Below, piece after piece: positions 33,140-41,603 of a stretch of DNA of 64,000 bases. The notes below the pieces were generated by a model. It had not been told where the DNA came from. It ran no database searches and worked only from the letters and a program-made list of their open reading frames with translations. The DNA comes from Bradyrhizobium sp. C9 (GTDB taxonomy: Bacteria; Pseudomonadota; Alphaproteobacteria; Rhizobiales; Xanthobacteraceae): NCBI RefSeq assembly GCF_002532045.1, contig NZ_NWTG01000011.1:72001-136000 (forward strand), in the 5' to 3' direction. Numbering within the stretch: position 1 is the stretch's first letter; each line of letters starts with the position of its first letter. A program made the translations under genes and the position numbers.

Positions 33140-33589
33140 ATGATGACCCATTGCCTGAAGTCGTTGGTGATTGCCGGTCTTACCGCTGCCTTCAGTGCCG
33201 CCGTCCACGCTGAAGATGCCGATGTCGGCAAGGCCGAATTTCTAGCCTCGTGCGCAAGCTGCCATGGTGCGGATGGAAAGGGCAGAGGACCCGTCAGTGA
33301 GCTGCTGAAGGTGCCGCCTGCCGATCTGACGACCTTGGCCAAGAACAATAACGGGGTCTTTCCTATAAGCGCCGTTTATGAAGCCATAGATGGACGGAGA
33401 ACAATCTCAGCGCACGGCACGCATGAAATGCCGATTTGGGGAGAACGATTCAACCCCGTCAAGAGCTTGCCTCACATAGTCGATCCGCCCTACGACGCGC
33501 TCGATCCTTCGCGGGATTTGCGGGAGGTCGTTGTGCGAACACGTATCCTCGCCATCATCGATTATCTGAACCGAATTCAGCTAAAATAG
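33140..33589 (+). CDS. c-type cytochrome
   Basis: A 149-residue exported monohaem cytochrome c: the signal peptide is MMTHCLKSLVIAGLTAAFSAAVHA, the haem site CASCHGADGKGRG, and the axial Met in THEMPIWGERFNP. ATG 33071 is in frame but would put 23 polar residues ahead of the signal peptide, so ATG 33140 is used. No box matching the FixK pattern was found just upstream, although a CTTCAG...CTGAAG inverted repeat lies at 33076-33092. It may serve with the 26.9-kb cytochrome in micro-oxic respiration. Confidence 0.85.
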   Translation: MMTHCLKSLVIAGLTAAFSAAVHAEDADVGKAEFLASCASCHGADGKGRGPVSELLKVPPADLTTLAKNNNGVFPISAVYEAIDGRRTISAHGTHEMPIWGERFNPVKSLPHIVDPPYDALDPSRDLREVVVRTRILAIIDYLNRIQLK

Positions 33590-33714
33590 CAGCTGCGAAG
33601 GCATCCGGGATGATCGACGGCCGCGCTTTCTTCCGACGCCTGCCGACATTCACGTGACCGCAGGTGAGCTCAATTGCCTTGGCCACCGTACCTAGCGTCT
33701 CGCCATCGCTGGGA

Positions 33715-34401
33715 TCAGTACGCGAGTATCGGTGTCTCCAGAAGGTGGTCGTTCACGGCGGTGACGCCGGGGATGGCCTCGGCGGCAACGCGAATCGCCG
33801 CTCGCTCGGCGGCAGAAGAAGCATAGCCCCACAGGTCGACGACGCCGTTCTGAACGGTCGCATTCAGGTTGAAAATGTGCGCCCAAGGCTGCTTCCGAAG
33901 CTCGTCAAGCAACTTCTTCCGAATGACTGAATCGGCAGGTGAAATCTCAAGTTTCGGGCGGGCGCTCGCGACCGCCTGGAGCAGATTGGCCCTGCTGACG
34001 ATGCCGACAAGCTGGCCATGTTTATCGACGATCGGAACACGCTTGATCCGGTGCTTTTCGAGCAGCGCCGCTATGTCATGCACAGGAGTTTCGGGCGTCG
34101 CGGTTGCGACCTCTCGGGTCATGATGTCCCTGATCTTGACGGCATGGGACTTCACATAGTCGGAGGCCATTTGCGCATCGCCGGACAGCAGCCGCAGCCA
34201 CCACGAATAGGGACGTTCCGTGCCCGCCTCGGTCCGATGCATCAGATCGCTTTCCGTGACGATGCCGACGACCTTGCCGCCGTCATCGACGACAGGAACA
34301 GCGCTGATGCGGTGCTGCAGCAGAATGGCGGCAACTCGCTGCACCGTCGCATTTACCCCAACGGTAATGACGGGCGAAACCATGACATCGCGTGCTTGCA
34401 T
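33715..34401 (-). CDS. Two CBS domains plus BON domain protein
   Basis: A 228-residue cytoplasmic protein. Residues 1-55 and 95-150 are a CBS pair (DVMVSPVITVGVNATVQRVA, ISAVPVVDDGGKVVGIVTESDL; DIMTREVATATPETPVHDIA, IKRVPIVDKHGQLVGIVSRANL), which bind adenine nucleotides. Residues 160-225 form a BON domain (NGVVDLWGYASSAAERAAIR). The ATG at 34401 starts right at the first CBS. The same CBS+BON layout occurs in many hypoxia/stress proteins. A FixK-like box is centred 65 nt upstream and shared with the divergent attachment-protein gene. Confidence 0.92.
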   Translation of the reverse strand: MQARDVMVSPVITVGVNATVQRVAAILLQHRISAVPVVDDGGKVVGIVTESDLMHRTEAGTERPYSWWLRLLSGDAQMASDYVKSHAVKIRDIMTREVATATPETPVHDIAALLEKHRIKRVPIVDKHGQLVGIVSRANLLQAVASARPKLEISPADSVIRKKLLDELRKQPWAHIFNLNATVQNGVVDLWGYASSAAERAAIRVAAEAIPGVTAVNDHLLETPILAY

Positions 34402-34459
34402 GACGGGGCTCCCTGTGAACAGGCAAAGTGCCATATCGCAGGATCGGTCCCTATCGTGG

Positions 34460-34473
34460 TTGATCCCGATCAA
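34460..34473. promoter_or_regulatory. FNR/FixK-like box (divergent)
   Basis: TTGATCCCGATCAA, centred 65 nt from the CBS/BON gene start (minus) and 61 nt from the host-attachment-family gene start (plus). One site is well placed for both directions. Confidence 0.88.
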
Positions 34474-34527
34474 TTGGTCGGAGCTATCGTTGCTCTAGAA
34501 ATTCTCCCCAGAAGTGGAGGGAGTTCG

Positions 34528-34971
34528 ATGACGAGGATTCCGCATAATGCTCTCGTGTTTGTTGGCGACGGGCGCAAGGCGCTGTTTCTTCGCAATGAAG
34601 GCGACGAAAGAGTTCCCAACTTGAAGCCCGAAGCTGTCTTCGAAGATCAGAACCCGGCAACGCACATGCAAGGCACTGACCGACCGGGGCACCTGGCCAA
34701 AGGACTTCATTCAGGGCAAAGGAGCGCTGTCGAATCGACAGACTGGCACCGTCTCGAGGAGCATCGCTTTACGAAGCAGGTGGCGGAGGCCGCTGAGCTG
34801 ATCGTTCGCAGTGGAAGAGCGAAGGCGCTTGTCATCGTTGCGCCGCCACGAACGTTGGCTGAGCTGAGGACTGTGCTGCATCCCGATGTCAAGCACCATA
34901 TCGTCGCCGAGATTGCAAAGGACCTCACCAAGCATCCGATCTGGGAAATCGAGAAGCATTTGCTGAATTGA
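34528..34971 (+). CDS. Host-attachment protein family (baeRF/eRF1-like)
   Basis: A 147-residue protein of the family named for Agrobacterium attachment protein AtsE. Seen: the N-terminal strand NALVFVGDGRKALFLRNEG and the C-terminal Rossmann-like segment KALVIVAPPRTLAELRTVLHPDVK followed by DLTKHPIWEIEKHL, which are diagnostic. Despite the family name these are soluble eRF1-like domains often found in stress regulons. The ATG at 34528 has GGAGGGAG at 34516-34523. Divergent from the CBS/BON gene and sharing its FixK-like box. Confidence 0.85.
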   Translation: MTRIPHNALVFVGDGRKALFLRNEGDERVPNLKPEAVFEDQNPATHMQGTDRPGHLAKGLHSGQRSAVESTDWHRLEEHRFTKQVAEAAELIVRSGRAKALVIVAPPRTLAELRTVLHPDVKHHIVAEIAKDLTKHPIWEIEKHLLN

Positions 34972-35293
34972 CCGGTACTGTCCGCGCGAGCGGGCTGCAG
35001 GTAAAACGAAGTTGTCGACGATGCGCGATATGCTGTTGGGTCCGCGAAGGGAACGTTGCGGGCCGGTCGATGAACTGGACGAGGCGCCCAGCCTTGTCGA
35101 TGGTCACGAGGTCGACGTGGAGCGCGATGTGCCTCTCGGCAACAACGAGCCGGTCGAACGAGACGCCGCCGAGGAAGCTGAGCGTCCTATGTTCGATCAA
35201 TAACTGGAGCGGGCGAGCGGGGTTGATCCAGCGCAAGGAAGCGGCGGCTGACCGGCGCTTTCATAGCAATTTCAAAAGGAACCGGAGGCAGTC
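34972..35293. other. Intergenic stretch without identifiable gene
   Basis: These 322 bp between the attachment-family and BON genes contain short frames on both strands (for example 35012-35203 plus) with highly acidic or irregular composition that match no family I know. No FixK-like box seen. GGAGG at 35284-35288 is the ribosome site of the BON gene. Confidence 0.35.
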
Positions 35294-35941
35294 ATGAGTG
35301 CACTGGAACTGCGTCAGAACGTGTTGGACGAGCTTGAGTTCGAACCCAGCGTGAACGCTGCCCACATCGGTGTCACGGCGGAAGGAGGCGTTGTCACGCT
35401 GAGCGGGTACGTCGAGAGCTACCTGCAGAAGCTGTCAGCGATCTCGGCGGCGCGCCGAGTCAAGGGCGTGAAGGCGATCGCGGACGAGATCGATGTTCGT
35501 GCTCCGGCTGACAAGAAGACCGCCGATGATGAAATCGCCAAGAGGGCGCTGGACATGCTCGCTTGGGATACGGTGGTGCCGCCCGGGATTACCGTTCTGG
35601 TCCGGGATGGCTGGGTCACGCTGTCGGGAAACGTCGACTGGCATTTCCAGAAGCGGGCCGCCGAGGATGATATCAAGAAGCTGTCCGGCATCAGCGGCCT
35701 CAGCAATAACATCCAGATTGCTCCACGCATCAAGTCCGAGAACGTCAAGGCCAAGATCGAGGACGCATTGAAGCGGCACGCCGCGACGCAGGCAAAGGCG
35801 ATCCGCGTGACCGTCCGCGACAACGACAATGTGCTGCTCGAGGGAAAAGTCGACAACTGGCAGGAGCGGCGCGCAATCGAGCGGGCCGCGTGGTCGGCAC
35901 CCGGGGTTCAATCAGTCGAGGATCGTATGACGATCGGCTGA
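35294..35941 (+). CDS. Triple BON-domain (OsmY-like) protein
   Basis: A 215-residue protein with three consecutive BON domains, each with the GxVxLxGxVxxxxxKxxAxxxAxxxxGVxxVxD pattern: residues 5-70 (GGVVTLSGYVESYLQK), 80-145 (DGWVTLSGNVDWHFQKRAAE) and 150-214 (DNVLLEGKVDNWQERRAIE). There is no signal peptide, unlike E. coli OsmY. BON domains bind phospholipid or protein surfaces. The gene is followed by the universal stress protein gene after 18 bp, so the two are probably co-transcribed. Confidence 0.92.
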   Translation: MSALELRQNVLDELEFEPSVNAAHIGVTAEGGVVTLSGYVESYLQKLSAISAARRVKGVKAIADEIDVRAPADKKTADDEIAKRALDMLAWDTVVPPGITVLVRDGWVTLSGNVDWHFQKRAAEDDIKKLSGISGLSNNIQIAPRIKSENVKAKIEDALKRHAATQAKAIRVTVRDNDNVLLEGKVDNWQERRAIERAAWSAPGVQSVEDRMTIG

Positions 35942-35959
35942 AATGCGAAGGGTGGCGGA

Positions 35960-36814
35960 ATGATCGGTGAGATCGATCCAGGGAGCAGGCAAATGTTCTT
36001 GGCCAATGTCATGGTGTATGTCGACCCCGGGCAGCAGGACGAGGGGCAGATTCGTGTCGCTGCAGGGATCGCGGAGACGTTCCACGCATCGATCATCGGC
36101 GTTTGTGCATCTCCCATCGATCCTCCCCTCGTGGTCGATGGAGTGGTCATCGAGCAAACGACAGAGGAGGAGCTGAAGAGAAAGCAAGCAGATCTCGCGG
36201 CGAAGGCGGAATGGTTCAGCAAGATCGCTCGCGGGGGGCGCCATGAGGTGCAATGGCGCTCGGCCCTGGAATCCCCAACTACGTTCCTGGCGGAGCAGGC
36301 AAGAGCTGCGGATCTCGTTGTCTTCAGGCGCAGGAAAATCGAATCCGATCGTTTTCACTACCTCGACTCGGCCGAGGCCGTCGTTCGGATGGGGCGTCCG
36401 ACACTCTCGGTGCCGGAAGGCGTGACCAAGCTGTCGGGAGATCGCATCGTCGTTGGCTGGAAGGACACCCGCGAGGCGCGGCTGGCCATTCGGGACGCGC
36501 TGCCGTTCCTGACCCGGGCTTCGAAAGTAACGGTTGCCGAGATCTGTACGTCAGATGAGCAGGACGTTGCGGCCCGTCGGCTGCGTGACGTTGCCGGCTA
36601 CCTGGAGCGGCACGGCGTCAATTGCCAGTTCGAGGTCCGCGTCCATGCGGCCGAACCGGATGGAGATTATCTCATCAGGCTGGCGGAGAGAGAGGGGGCA
36701 GACCTGATCGTCACCGGAGGTTACGGGCACAGCCGGCTTGGTGAATGGATTTTTGGTGGCATGACGCGGAGTCTGCTCCAGCAAGCTCCCATCTGCTTGA
36801 TGATGTCGCACTAG
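35960..36814 (+). CDS. Tandem universal stress protein (UspA x2)
   Basis: A 284-residue protein with two Usp-type halves. The first (about residues 12-150: VMVYVDPGQQDEGQIRVAAG) is degenerate; the second (about 155-283) starts DRIVVGWKDTREARLAIRDA and ends with the ATP-binding G-2x-G-9x-G(S/T) pattern, GGYGHSRLGEWIFGGMTRSLL. An alternative ATG at 35993 (MFLANVMVYVD) has GGGAG at 35981-35985 and gives a more usual N terminus. Tandem Usp proteins are typical hypoxia-regulon members. Confidence 0.92.
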   Translation: MIGEIDPGSRQMFLANVMVYVDPGQQDEGQIRVAAGIAETFHASIIGVCASPIDPPLVVDGVVIEQTTEEELKRKQADLAAKAEWFSKIARGGRHEVQWRSALESPTTFLAEQARAADLVVFRRRKIESDRFHYLDSAEAVVRMGRPTLSVPEGVTKLSGDRIVVGWKDTREARLAIRDALPFLTRASKVTVAEICTSDEQDVAARRLRDVAGYLERHGVNCQFEVRVHAAEPDGDYLIRLAEREGADLIVTGGYGHSRLGEWIFGGMTRSLLQQAPICLMMSH

Positions 36815-36879
36815 GCCGGCTGCTGTACGGCCCGTCAATCGACTTATGGAGGTCATGACAATTGTGCGGCGGGCGTAGT

Positions 36880-37113
36880 CTAGCGACGATCCGACCGGGC
36901 AACCCAATGATCACCGAGCTTGACGTACGAACGTTTGACCGCGGACCATGCGGTCCGGTGAGCGATCTCTTCTTGCCGGCGGTCTCCGGCATGCGCGGCA
37001 AAGCAATGGTTGAAGGCCTCGCGATAGATGTCCTGGGCGTGAGACGGCAGATGACTGCGGATCGGGAGTGGAAGGTCTTCGTTCAAGCGGTACGGCAAAC
37101 GGATCTCCGTCAA
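36880..37113 (-). CDS. chaB: ChaB-family protein
   Basis: A 77-residue protein with a clear ChaB fold pattern: LPYRLNEDLPLPIRSHLPSH, then AQDIYREAFNHCF, then EEIAHRTAWSAVKRSYVKLGDHW. The E. coli homologue has the same DLPxxVxxxLPxHAQDIYxEAFN core and HxxAWAAVKxxYxK end, and is linked to the cation exchanger ChaA. No chaA is visible here. A FixK-like box at 37215-37228 lies 108 nt upstream between this gene and the nitroreductase. Confidence 0.85.
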   Translation of the reverse strand: MTEIRLPYRLNEDLPLPIRSHLPSHAQDIYREAFNHCFAAHAGDRRQEEIAHRTAWSAVKRSYVKLGDHWVARSDRR

Positions 37114-37214
37114 GCGTTCACCGACTGACTTGCTCGCGGAGCAGCCAAGTCAAGTTCCGACGTCACGAAAACAGTTTCAAAAATAACAATAACGCGGAAC
37201 GAGCCGATAATGGC

Positions 37215-37228
37215 TTGATGCGCATCAA
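37215..37228. promoter_or_regulatory. FNR/FixK-like box (divergent)
   Basis: TTGATGCGCATCAA, a perfect palindrome, centred 131 nt before the nitroreductase ATG (plus) and 108 nt before the chaB ATG (minus). Confidence 0.82.
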
Positions 37229-37352
37229 CCTGCCAGTGCAGGCGCCACAGTGAACTCGCCAGCAGGACGCGTCGATGGATGGCGCAATTGCGCTGGGTCA
37301 AGGTGTGGATTGCCATGAAGGTCTGATATTGGCTTTTCGCAAGGAGAAGCTG

Positions 37353-37946
37353 ATGCTGACCTATTCCAAGCTCGACACCCTGACGGCAATCTATCAGCGG
37401 CGGGCCGTGAGAAGTTATGCGCCCGATGAAATTGAACGAGGCACGATCGAACAATTGCTTGGCGCGGCGGTGCAGGCGCCCACAGCGCTTCATGCGGAGC
37501 CCTGGGCATTTGTGGTCATTCAGGACAAGGCACGCTTGCGACAATATTCAGATCGCGCCAAGGCCCTGCTGCTCGGCCAGCAGCAAGCGACGTCCCATTT
37601 CCAGAAGGCCGAGCCGCGCGCACTGGCGATGCTGTCCGACCCCAACTTCAACGTGTTCTATGACGCCGGCACGCTAATCGTCGTGTGTTGCAAGGCGAAG
37701 GGGCCGTTCGTCGAGGCGGATTGCTGGCTGGCGGCACAGAATCTCATGCTCGCAGCCACCGCGCAGGGGCTTGGCACCTGCTGCATCGGGTTTGCGGTCG
37801 GCATTCTAAATGCGCCTGAGATCAAGGCGGAGCTCGGAATTCCGGAAAGCGGCGCGGCCATTGCCCCAATCATCCTGGGCGTGCCACGCGCGGTGCCGGC
37901 CGGCGGTTCCCGCAAGCCACCGGTCATTCTACGCTGGGTGCCGTAG
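37353..37946 (+). CDS. Nitroreductase-family flavoprotein
   Basis: A 197-residue FMN-dependent nitroreductase. The FMN-binding start IYQRRAVRSYAPDEIERGTIEQLL, the APTALHAEPWAFVVI strand (the usual APSxxNxQPW region, here with a His at the Asn position), and the C-terminal AAQNLMLAATAQGLGTCCIGF and PIILGVPR segments are all in order. The ATG at 37353 has AAGGAG at 37341-37346. Substrate unknown; such enzymes accompany Usp and Hsp20 genes in hypoxia regulons. Confidence 0.92.
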   Translation: MLTYSKLDTLTAIYQRRAVRSYAPDEIERGTIEQLLGAAVQAPTALHAEPWAFVVIQDKARLRQYSDRAKALLLGQQQATSHFQKAEPRALAMLSDPNFNVFYDAGTLIVVCCKAKGPFVEADCWLAAQNLMLAATAQGLGTCCIGFAVGILNAPEIKAELGIPESGAAIAPIILGVPRAVPAGGSRKPPVILRWVP

Positions 37947-38018
37947 TTCTCACCCCGAGAGGGGCTTATCGGTCACCACCGAACGGAGCGAGGCCTGTCG
38001 GCCGAAGCGCAAGAACAT

Positions 38019-38045
38019 GCCCCGGACGCATGGAGCGTCCGGGGC
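38019..38045 (-). terminator. Rho-independent terminator after hsp20
   Basis: GCCCCGGACG (38019-38028) and CGTCCGGGGC (38036-38045) form a perfect 10-bp stem with a 7-nt loop, 22 nt past the hsp20 stop and followed on the minus strand by ATGTTCTT. It may also stop transcripts from the convergent nitroreductase gene. Confidence 0.8.
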
Positions 38046-38066
38046 AGTCGGGGAGTCCTTGAATGA

Positions 38067-38594
38067 TCAGGCTGCCTTCACGGGAATCTGCTTCGCGGAC
38101 TTGACCGCTTCGGGTTTCTTCGGAAGCTTCACCGAGAGCACGCCTTTGGCGAATGCTGCCTCGATCTTGTCGGCATCGACGCCCTGCGGCATGGCGAAGG
38201 ATCGCTCGAACGAACCGAAGCTGCGCTCCTGGAGGTAGTAGTCCGTCTTCTTCTCTTCTTTTTCCTCGCGCTTCTCGCCCTTGATCGTCAGGACGTCGTT
38301 GGCGACCTTGACCTCGATGTTCTTCTCGTCCATGCCGGGCAGCTCGGCCGTGATCTCGTAGGCATTGTCTTTCTCGACCACGTCGACAGCCGGTGCGGAC
38401 GCCCAAGCAGCCTGGCGCTGCGGGACGATGTCGAGGAGTGAGCTGCGGAAGGGCGAACGCCAGAAGCCGCGATCGAAATCGTCGAACAGGCGGTTCATTT
38501 CGCTGCGCAGGCTTTCAAAAGGACGCCATGCCGACGCGAGAGCTGCAGCCTTGTCGTCAGCCTTGACGGGAAGCTTGCTTACGTTCTCTGCCAT
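38067..38594 (-). CDS. Hsp20/alpha-crystallin small heat-shock protein
   Basis: A 175-residue ATP-independent holdase chaperone. The N-terminal part has FESLRSEMNRLFDDFDRGF; the alpha-crystallin domain runs from about residue 68 (VDVVEKDNAYEITAELPGM) to the conserved A-x-x-x-G-V-L-x-V motif, AAFAKGVLSVKLPK, near 155. A Lys/Glu-rich loop (KREEKEEKKTD) is inserted in the domain. A FixK-like box with a TTGC arm is centred 72 nt upstream, and a strong terminator follows, so it is monocistronic. Confidence 0.95.
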   Translation of the reverse strand: MAENVSKLPVKADDKAAALASAWRPFESLRSEMNRLFDDFDRGFWRSPFRSSLLDIVPQRQAAWASAPAVDVVEKDNAYEITAELPGMDEKNIEVKVANDVLTIKGEKREEKEEKKTDYYLQERSFGSFERSFAMPQGVDADKIEAAFAKGVLSVKLPKKPEAVKSAKQIPVKAA

Positions 38595-38659
38595 TTTCGT
38601 ACCTCATGTGCTGGATTGACGTTACGGCAAAACGATACATGTCCATACGGACGCCGCGT

Positions 38660-38673
38660 TTGCGTCAGATCAA
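38660..38673. promoter_or_regulatory. FNR/FixK-like box
   Basis: TTGCGTCAGATCAA, fits the TTG(A/C)-N6-(T/G)CAA form known for Bradyrhizobium FixK2. Centred 72 nt before hsp20 (minus). Confidence 0.65.
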
Positions 38674-38692
38674 ATCTTCCCTTGCCTCGACT

Positions 38693-38896
38693 TCACTTCA
38701 GCTCGGCAAGAGCAAGCGCCTGAGAAGCGCTTGGCGCGGAGGGACGGTAGATAGCGACCTTGCGATTGGACGTGTCGACCTTGCTCTCTCCTCGACCATA
38801 CGACGCGATGAAGGTCATCGCGACGATTGCTGCAACAGCGACTACGACAATCTTGCGGTAGGTCGCCCGATCTGTTGTGTGGAAGGAGTGGCTCAC
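38693..38896 (-). CDS. Small single-span membrane protein
   Basis: A 67-residue protein: a polar N terminus (SHSFHTTDRATYRKI), one transmembrane helix (IVVVAVAAIVAMTFIASYG) and a periplasmic tail. I recall similar short TDRATHxKIVVxAL proteins in Bradyrhizobium and Rhodopseudomonas. It starts at GTG 38896, with GAGAAG seven nt upstream on the minus strand; the longer in-frame version would add a basic, unrelated 27-residue leader. Function unknown. Confidence 0.65.
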   Translation of the reverse strand: MSHSFHTTDRATYRKIVVVAVAAIVAMTFIASYGRGESKVDTSNRKVAIYRPSAPSASQALALAELK

Positions 38897-39018
38897 GGCT
38901 GCTTCTCGAGATGGCTCGGTGAAGTCAGTCTGCCCGGTGAATCCGCGCCTGAAAATCCGGGACCGATCCCTAAGCACAAATACGGATGAAGCAGCGCCGC
39001 GTCATCCGTCCGGCCAGA

Positions 39019-39032
39019 TTGATCCAGGTCAG
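39019..39032. promoter_or_regulatory. FNR/FixK-like box (one mismatch)
   Basis: TTGATCCAGGTCAG departs from the palindrome only at the last base. It lies 129 nt before the small membrane-protein gene (minus), between it and the end of groEL. Confidence 0.55.
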
Positions 39033-39137
39033 CGTTTTATGCCGCTTGGGGTGACCCAGCGGCGGTCATGGAGGATACGATACGCGTCTGACGCGATCGG
39101 CGTGGACCAACTGGCCAACTCCTGCAAGCCGTCTTCC

Positions 39138-40760
39138 TCATAAGGCCATATCCGGCTCAGGCATGCGGTCGCGCTTCGGCTCCGGAATCTCCGTCATGGT
39201 TGCTTCGGTCAGCAACAGGATGCTTGCGACCGACACGGCGTTTTCCAGTGCGATCCTCACCACCTTGACCGGATCGACGATACCGGCCTCGACGAGATCG
39301 ACATATTCCTTGCGCGCTGCATCGAAGCCGAAATTGCCTTGGCCGCCCAACATGCGCGCCACCACCACGCCGCCGTCGACCGCGGAGTTCTCGGCGATCT
39401 GGCGGACTGGAGCCTCGAGCGCGCGCTTCAGGATCAGAATCCCGGTCTTCTCGTCACCTTCGCAAGCCGCTTCCTCCTTGCTGACGGCATCCGTGCACCT
39501 GAGAAGGGCAAGTCCGCCACCCGGGACGATGCCTTCGGCCACAGCTGCCTTGGTCGAGCTGATGGCGTCGTCGAGTGCTTCCTTCTTGGCCTTCATCTCC
39601 GCCTCGGTGGGCGCGCCGACCCTGATCACCGCGACCCCGCCGGACAGCTTTGCGAGCCGCTCCTCGAGCTTTTCCTTGTCGTATTGGCTGGTCGTTTTCT
39701 CTATTTCGCGCCGGATCTGCTGCAAGCGCGCCTCGATCAGCGCACGACCGCCCTTGCTGCCGATCAGCGTGGTATTTTCCTTGTCGCAGACGACGCGCGA
39801 GGCGTGGCCGAGCTGTTCCACAGTGACATTCTCGAGCTTCAGCCCGACCTCGCCGGATATCACTTGGGCGCCGGTCAAGATCGCGATGTCTTCCAACATC
39901 GCCTTGCGCCGATCGCCAAATCCCGGAGCCTTCGCGGCGCAGATCTTCAGGACGCCGCGAAGCCGGTTGACGACCAAGGTTGCAAGCGCGTCACCCTCGA
40001 TATCCTCGGCGATGATCAGCAGTGGTCGTCCTGACTTGGCGATTTGCTCGAGCAGGGGTACGAGTTCGTTCAACGCGCTGATCTTGTGGTCACACAGCAG
40101 GATGAAGGGGTCGTCGAGGATCGCTTCCATCCGCTCTGCGTCGCTGACGAAATAGGGGGAGAGGAAGCCGCGATCGAATTTCATCCCTTCTACGACGTCG
40201 AGGGATGTCTCGGTGGTCTTGGACTCTTCGACCGAGATCACGCCTTCGCCACCGACCCGTTCTAGGGCGTCGGCGACCAGGCTGCCGATCGACGGATCGT
40301 TGTGCGCCGAGATCGTGGCAACCTGCGCCTTTTCCTCTTTCGTCTTGACAGGCCGGGCCATCCCGCGGAGTGCTGCGGTCGCAGCACGCGCCGCGCGGTC
40401 GAGCCCACGCTTTAAGTCGATGGCGCTGGCGCCCGCAACGACGTTCCTGACCCCGTCAGCGAGGATCGCGTGCGCCAGGATTGTCGCAGTGCTCGTTCCA
40501 TCACCAACGACGTCGCCGGTCTTCTCGGCCGCCTGCCTGAGCACTTGTGCGCCGAGGTTTTCTTCGGGATCCTTGAGGTCGAATTCCTTTGCAATCGTCA
40601 CACCGTCATTGCAGACGATTGGCGTGCCCCAGCCCTTCTGGATCAGCACCGATTTAGATTTCGGGCCCAGCGTGACCCGTACGGCATCCGCGAGAAGCGC
40701 GGCGCCGCGCAATACCTTCTCGCGAGCAGCTGCGTGAAAAAGAACCTGCTTGTGGGGCAT
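39138..40760 (-). CDS. groEL: GroEL-type chaperonin, divergent stand-alone copy
   Basis: A 540-residue group I chaperonin. The ATP site is present (VTLGPKSKSV, NDGVTIAKEFDL, GDGTSTATILAHAI) and the later VDGGVVVARML region is in place. It is unusual in having no groES gene beside it, an N terminus MPHKQVLFHAAAREKVLRGA unlike housekeeping GroEL, and a C terminus ending PEPDMAL without the GGM repeats. Two FixK-like boxes stand 66 and 104 nt upstream. It is probably a low-oxygen-induced chaperonin using GroES made elsewhere. Confidence 0.93.
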   Translation of the reverse strand: MPHKQVLFHAAAREKVLRGAALLADAVRVTLGPKSKSVLIQKGWGTPIVCNDGVTIAKEFDLKDPEENLGAQVLRQAAEKTGDVVGDGTSTATILAHAILADGVRNVVAGASAIDLKRGLDRAARAATAALRGMARPVKTKEEKAQVATISAHNDPSIGSLVADALERVGGEGVISVEESKTTETSLDVVEGMKFDRGFLSPYFVSDAERMEAILDDPFILLCDHKISALNELVPLLEQIAKSGRPLLIIAEDIEGDALATLVVNRLRGVLKICAAKAPGFGDRRKAMLEDIAILTGAQVISGEVGLKLENVTVEQLGHASRVVCDKENTTLIGSKGGRALIEARLQQIRREIEKTTSQYDKEKLEERLAKLSGGVAVIRVGAPTEAEMKAKKEALDDAISSTKAAVAEGIVPGGGLALLRCTDAVSKEEAACEGDEKTGILILKRALEAPVRQIAENSAVDGGVVVARMLGGQGNFGFDAARKEYVDLVEAGIVDPVKVVRIALENAVSVASILLLTEATMTEIPEPKRDRMPEPDMAL

Positions 40761-40819
40761 TTGTGGATATCCTCATAAGATCAATTCTAAAAAGTTTAGC
40801 GGCCGCACGGCGATCGTAT

Positions 40820-40833
40820 TTGACCCTGGTCAA
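40820..40833. promoter_or_regulatory. FNR/FixK-like box (proximal, groEL)
   Basis: TTGACCCTGGTCAA, centred 66 nt before the groEL ATG (minus). Confidence 0.85.
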
Positions 40834-40857
40834 GCAAGACGGCCGTCGCAAGCGCGA

Positions 40858-40871
40858 TTGATTCAGATCAA
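40858..40871. promoter_or_regulatory. FNR/FixK-like box (distal, groEL)
   Basis: TTGATTCAGATCAA, centred 38 bp further from groEL than the proximal box, 104 nt before its ATG. Tandem boxes may give extra activation, or this one may serve the plus-strand E2 remnant. Confidence 0.8.
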
Positions 40872-41062
40872 CATCAGCGCGTCTGCAATCTGATCCACTT
40901 AATTTGCGCAGACCCCACTGCGTACCCCAACTACCCCAAAGGCTGCCAGCTCGCCCCCCAGCTGGCAGTCGGGTTGGAAGAAATGGGTGGAGGCGCTCCT
41001 TCGGCAGACTGGCGGAGGACAGTGGGCAACGATCAGAAGCAGGAAGGGCGCCGCCGACGTTC

Positions 41063-41603
41063 CGGGTAACGGCACGATCTTCGCTCGAACCCTTGCAGAC
41101 CCTTGGCAAAAAGCAGAGTCTCTCGTTGACTGTCTTGCTCGCGCGAGCCTGCGCCGCGGCGACCTCGGCACATCCGCTGCTCAATTCCGCCTATATGACG
41201 CACGGTTTTGCCCATCGGACACGGATCTATATCGGCGTCGCAGTCGACGCCGCGGGCAGCCTGTTTGCACCGGTGCTCCGCGACGTCGCAGGGCGTTCCG
41301 CCGCCGAGCTCGCCAGCGATTGACGGAGCCTGTTCGGCAAGGTCAACGCGAAGCGCCTGGCGCTTGCCGACTATCGTGGCGCTACATTCTATCCGTCGAA
41401 TCTCGGTACGTTTGCAGGGGTGGAGTCGTTCGTTGCGGTGGTGCCGGCCGGTGCTTCCGCAATCCTCGCGGTCGCCGCCATTCGTGCGGAGGGAACGTTC
41501 GTCACCCTTTGCTGCGACCATCGCATGGTGTTCGACGGCGGATGCCGCGCGCTTCCTGGAAACGCTGGGTGAAGTTTTTGCCAGTCCCGAGAAACTCGTG
41601 TGA
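41063..41603 (+). pseudogene. Degenerate 2-oxoacid dehydrogenase E2 acyltransferase catalytic domain
   Basis: The plus strand encodes the E2 catalytic domain in pieces. Residues SLTVLLARACAAATSAHPLL, then YIGVAVDAAGSLFAPVLRDV run into TGA at 41321-41323. The same frame resumes with RSLFGKVNAKRLALADYRGA, YPSNLGTFAGVESFVAVVPA and the active-site CDHRMVFDG, where about two bases are missing at 41540. The end, ADAARFLETLGEVFASPEKL, follows in another frame and stops at 41603. The lipoyl and E1/E3-binding domains are absent. Two lesions plus truncation make this a dead gene. Confidence 0.88.
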
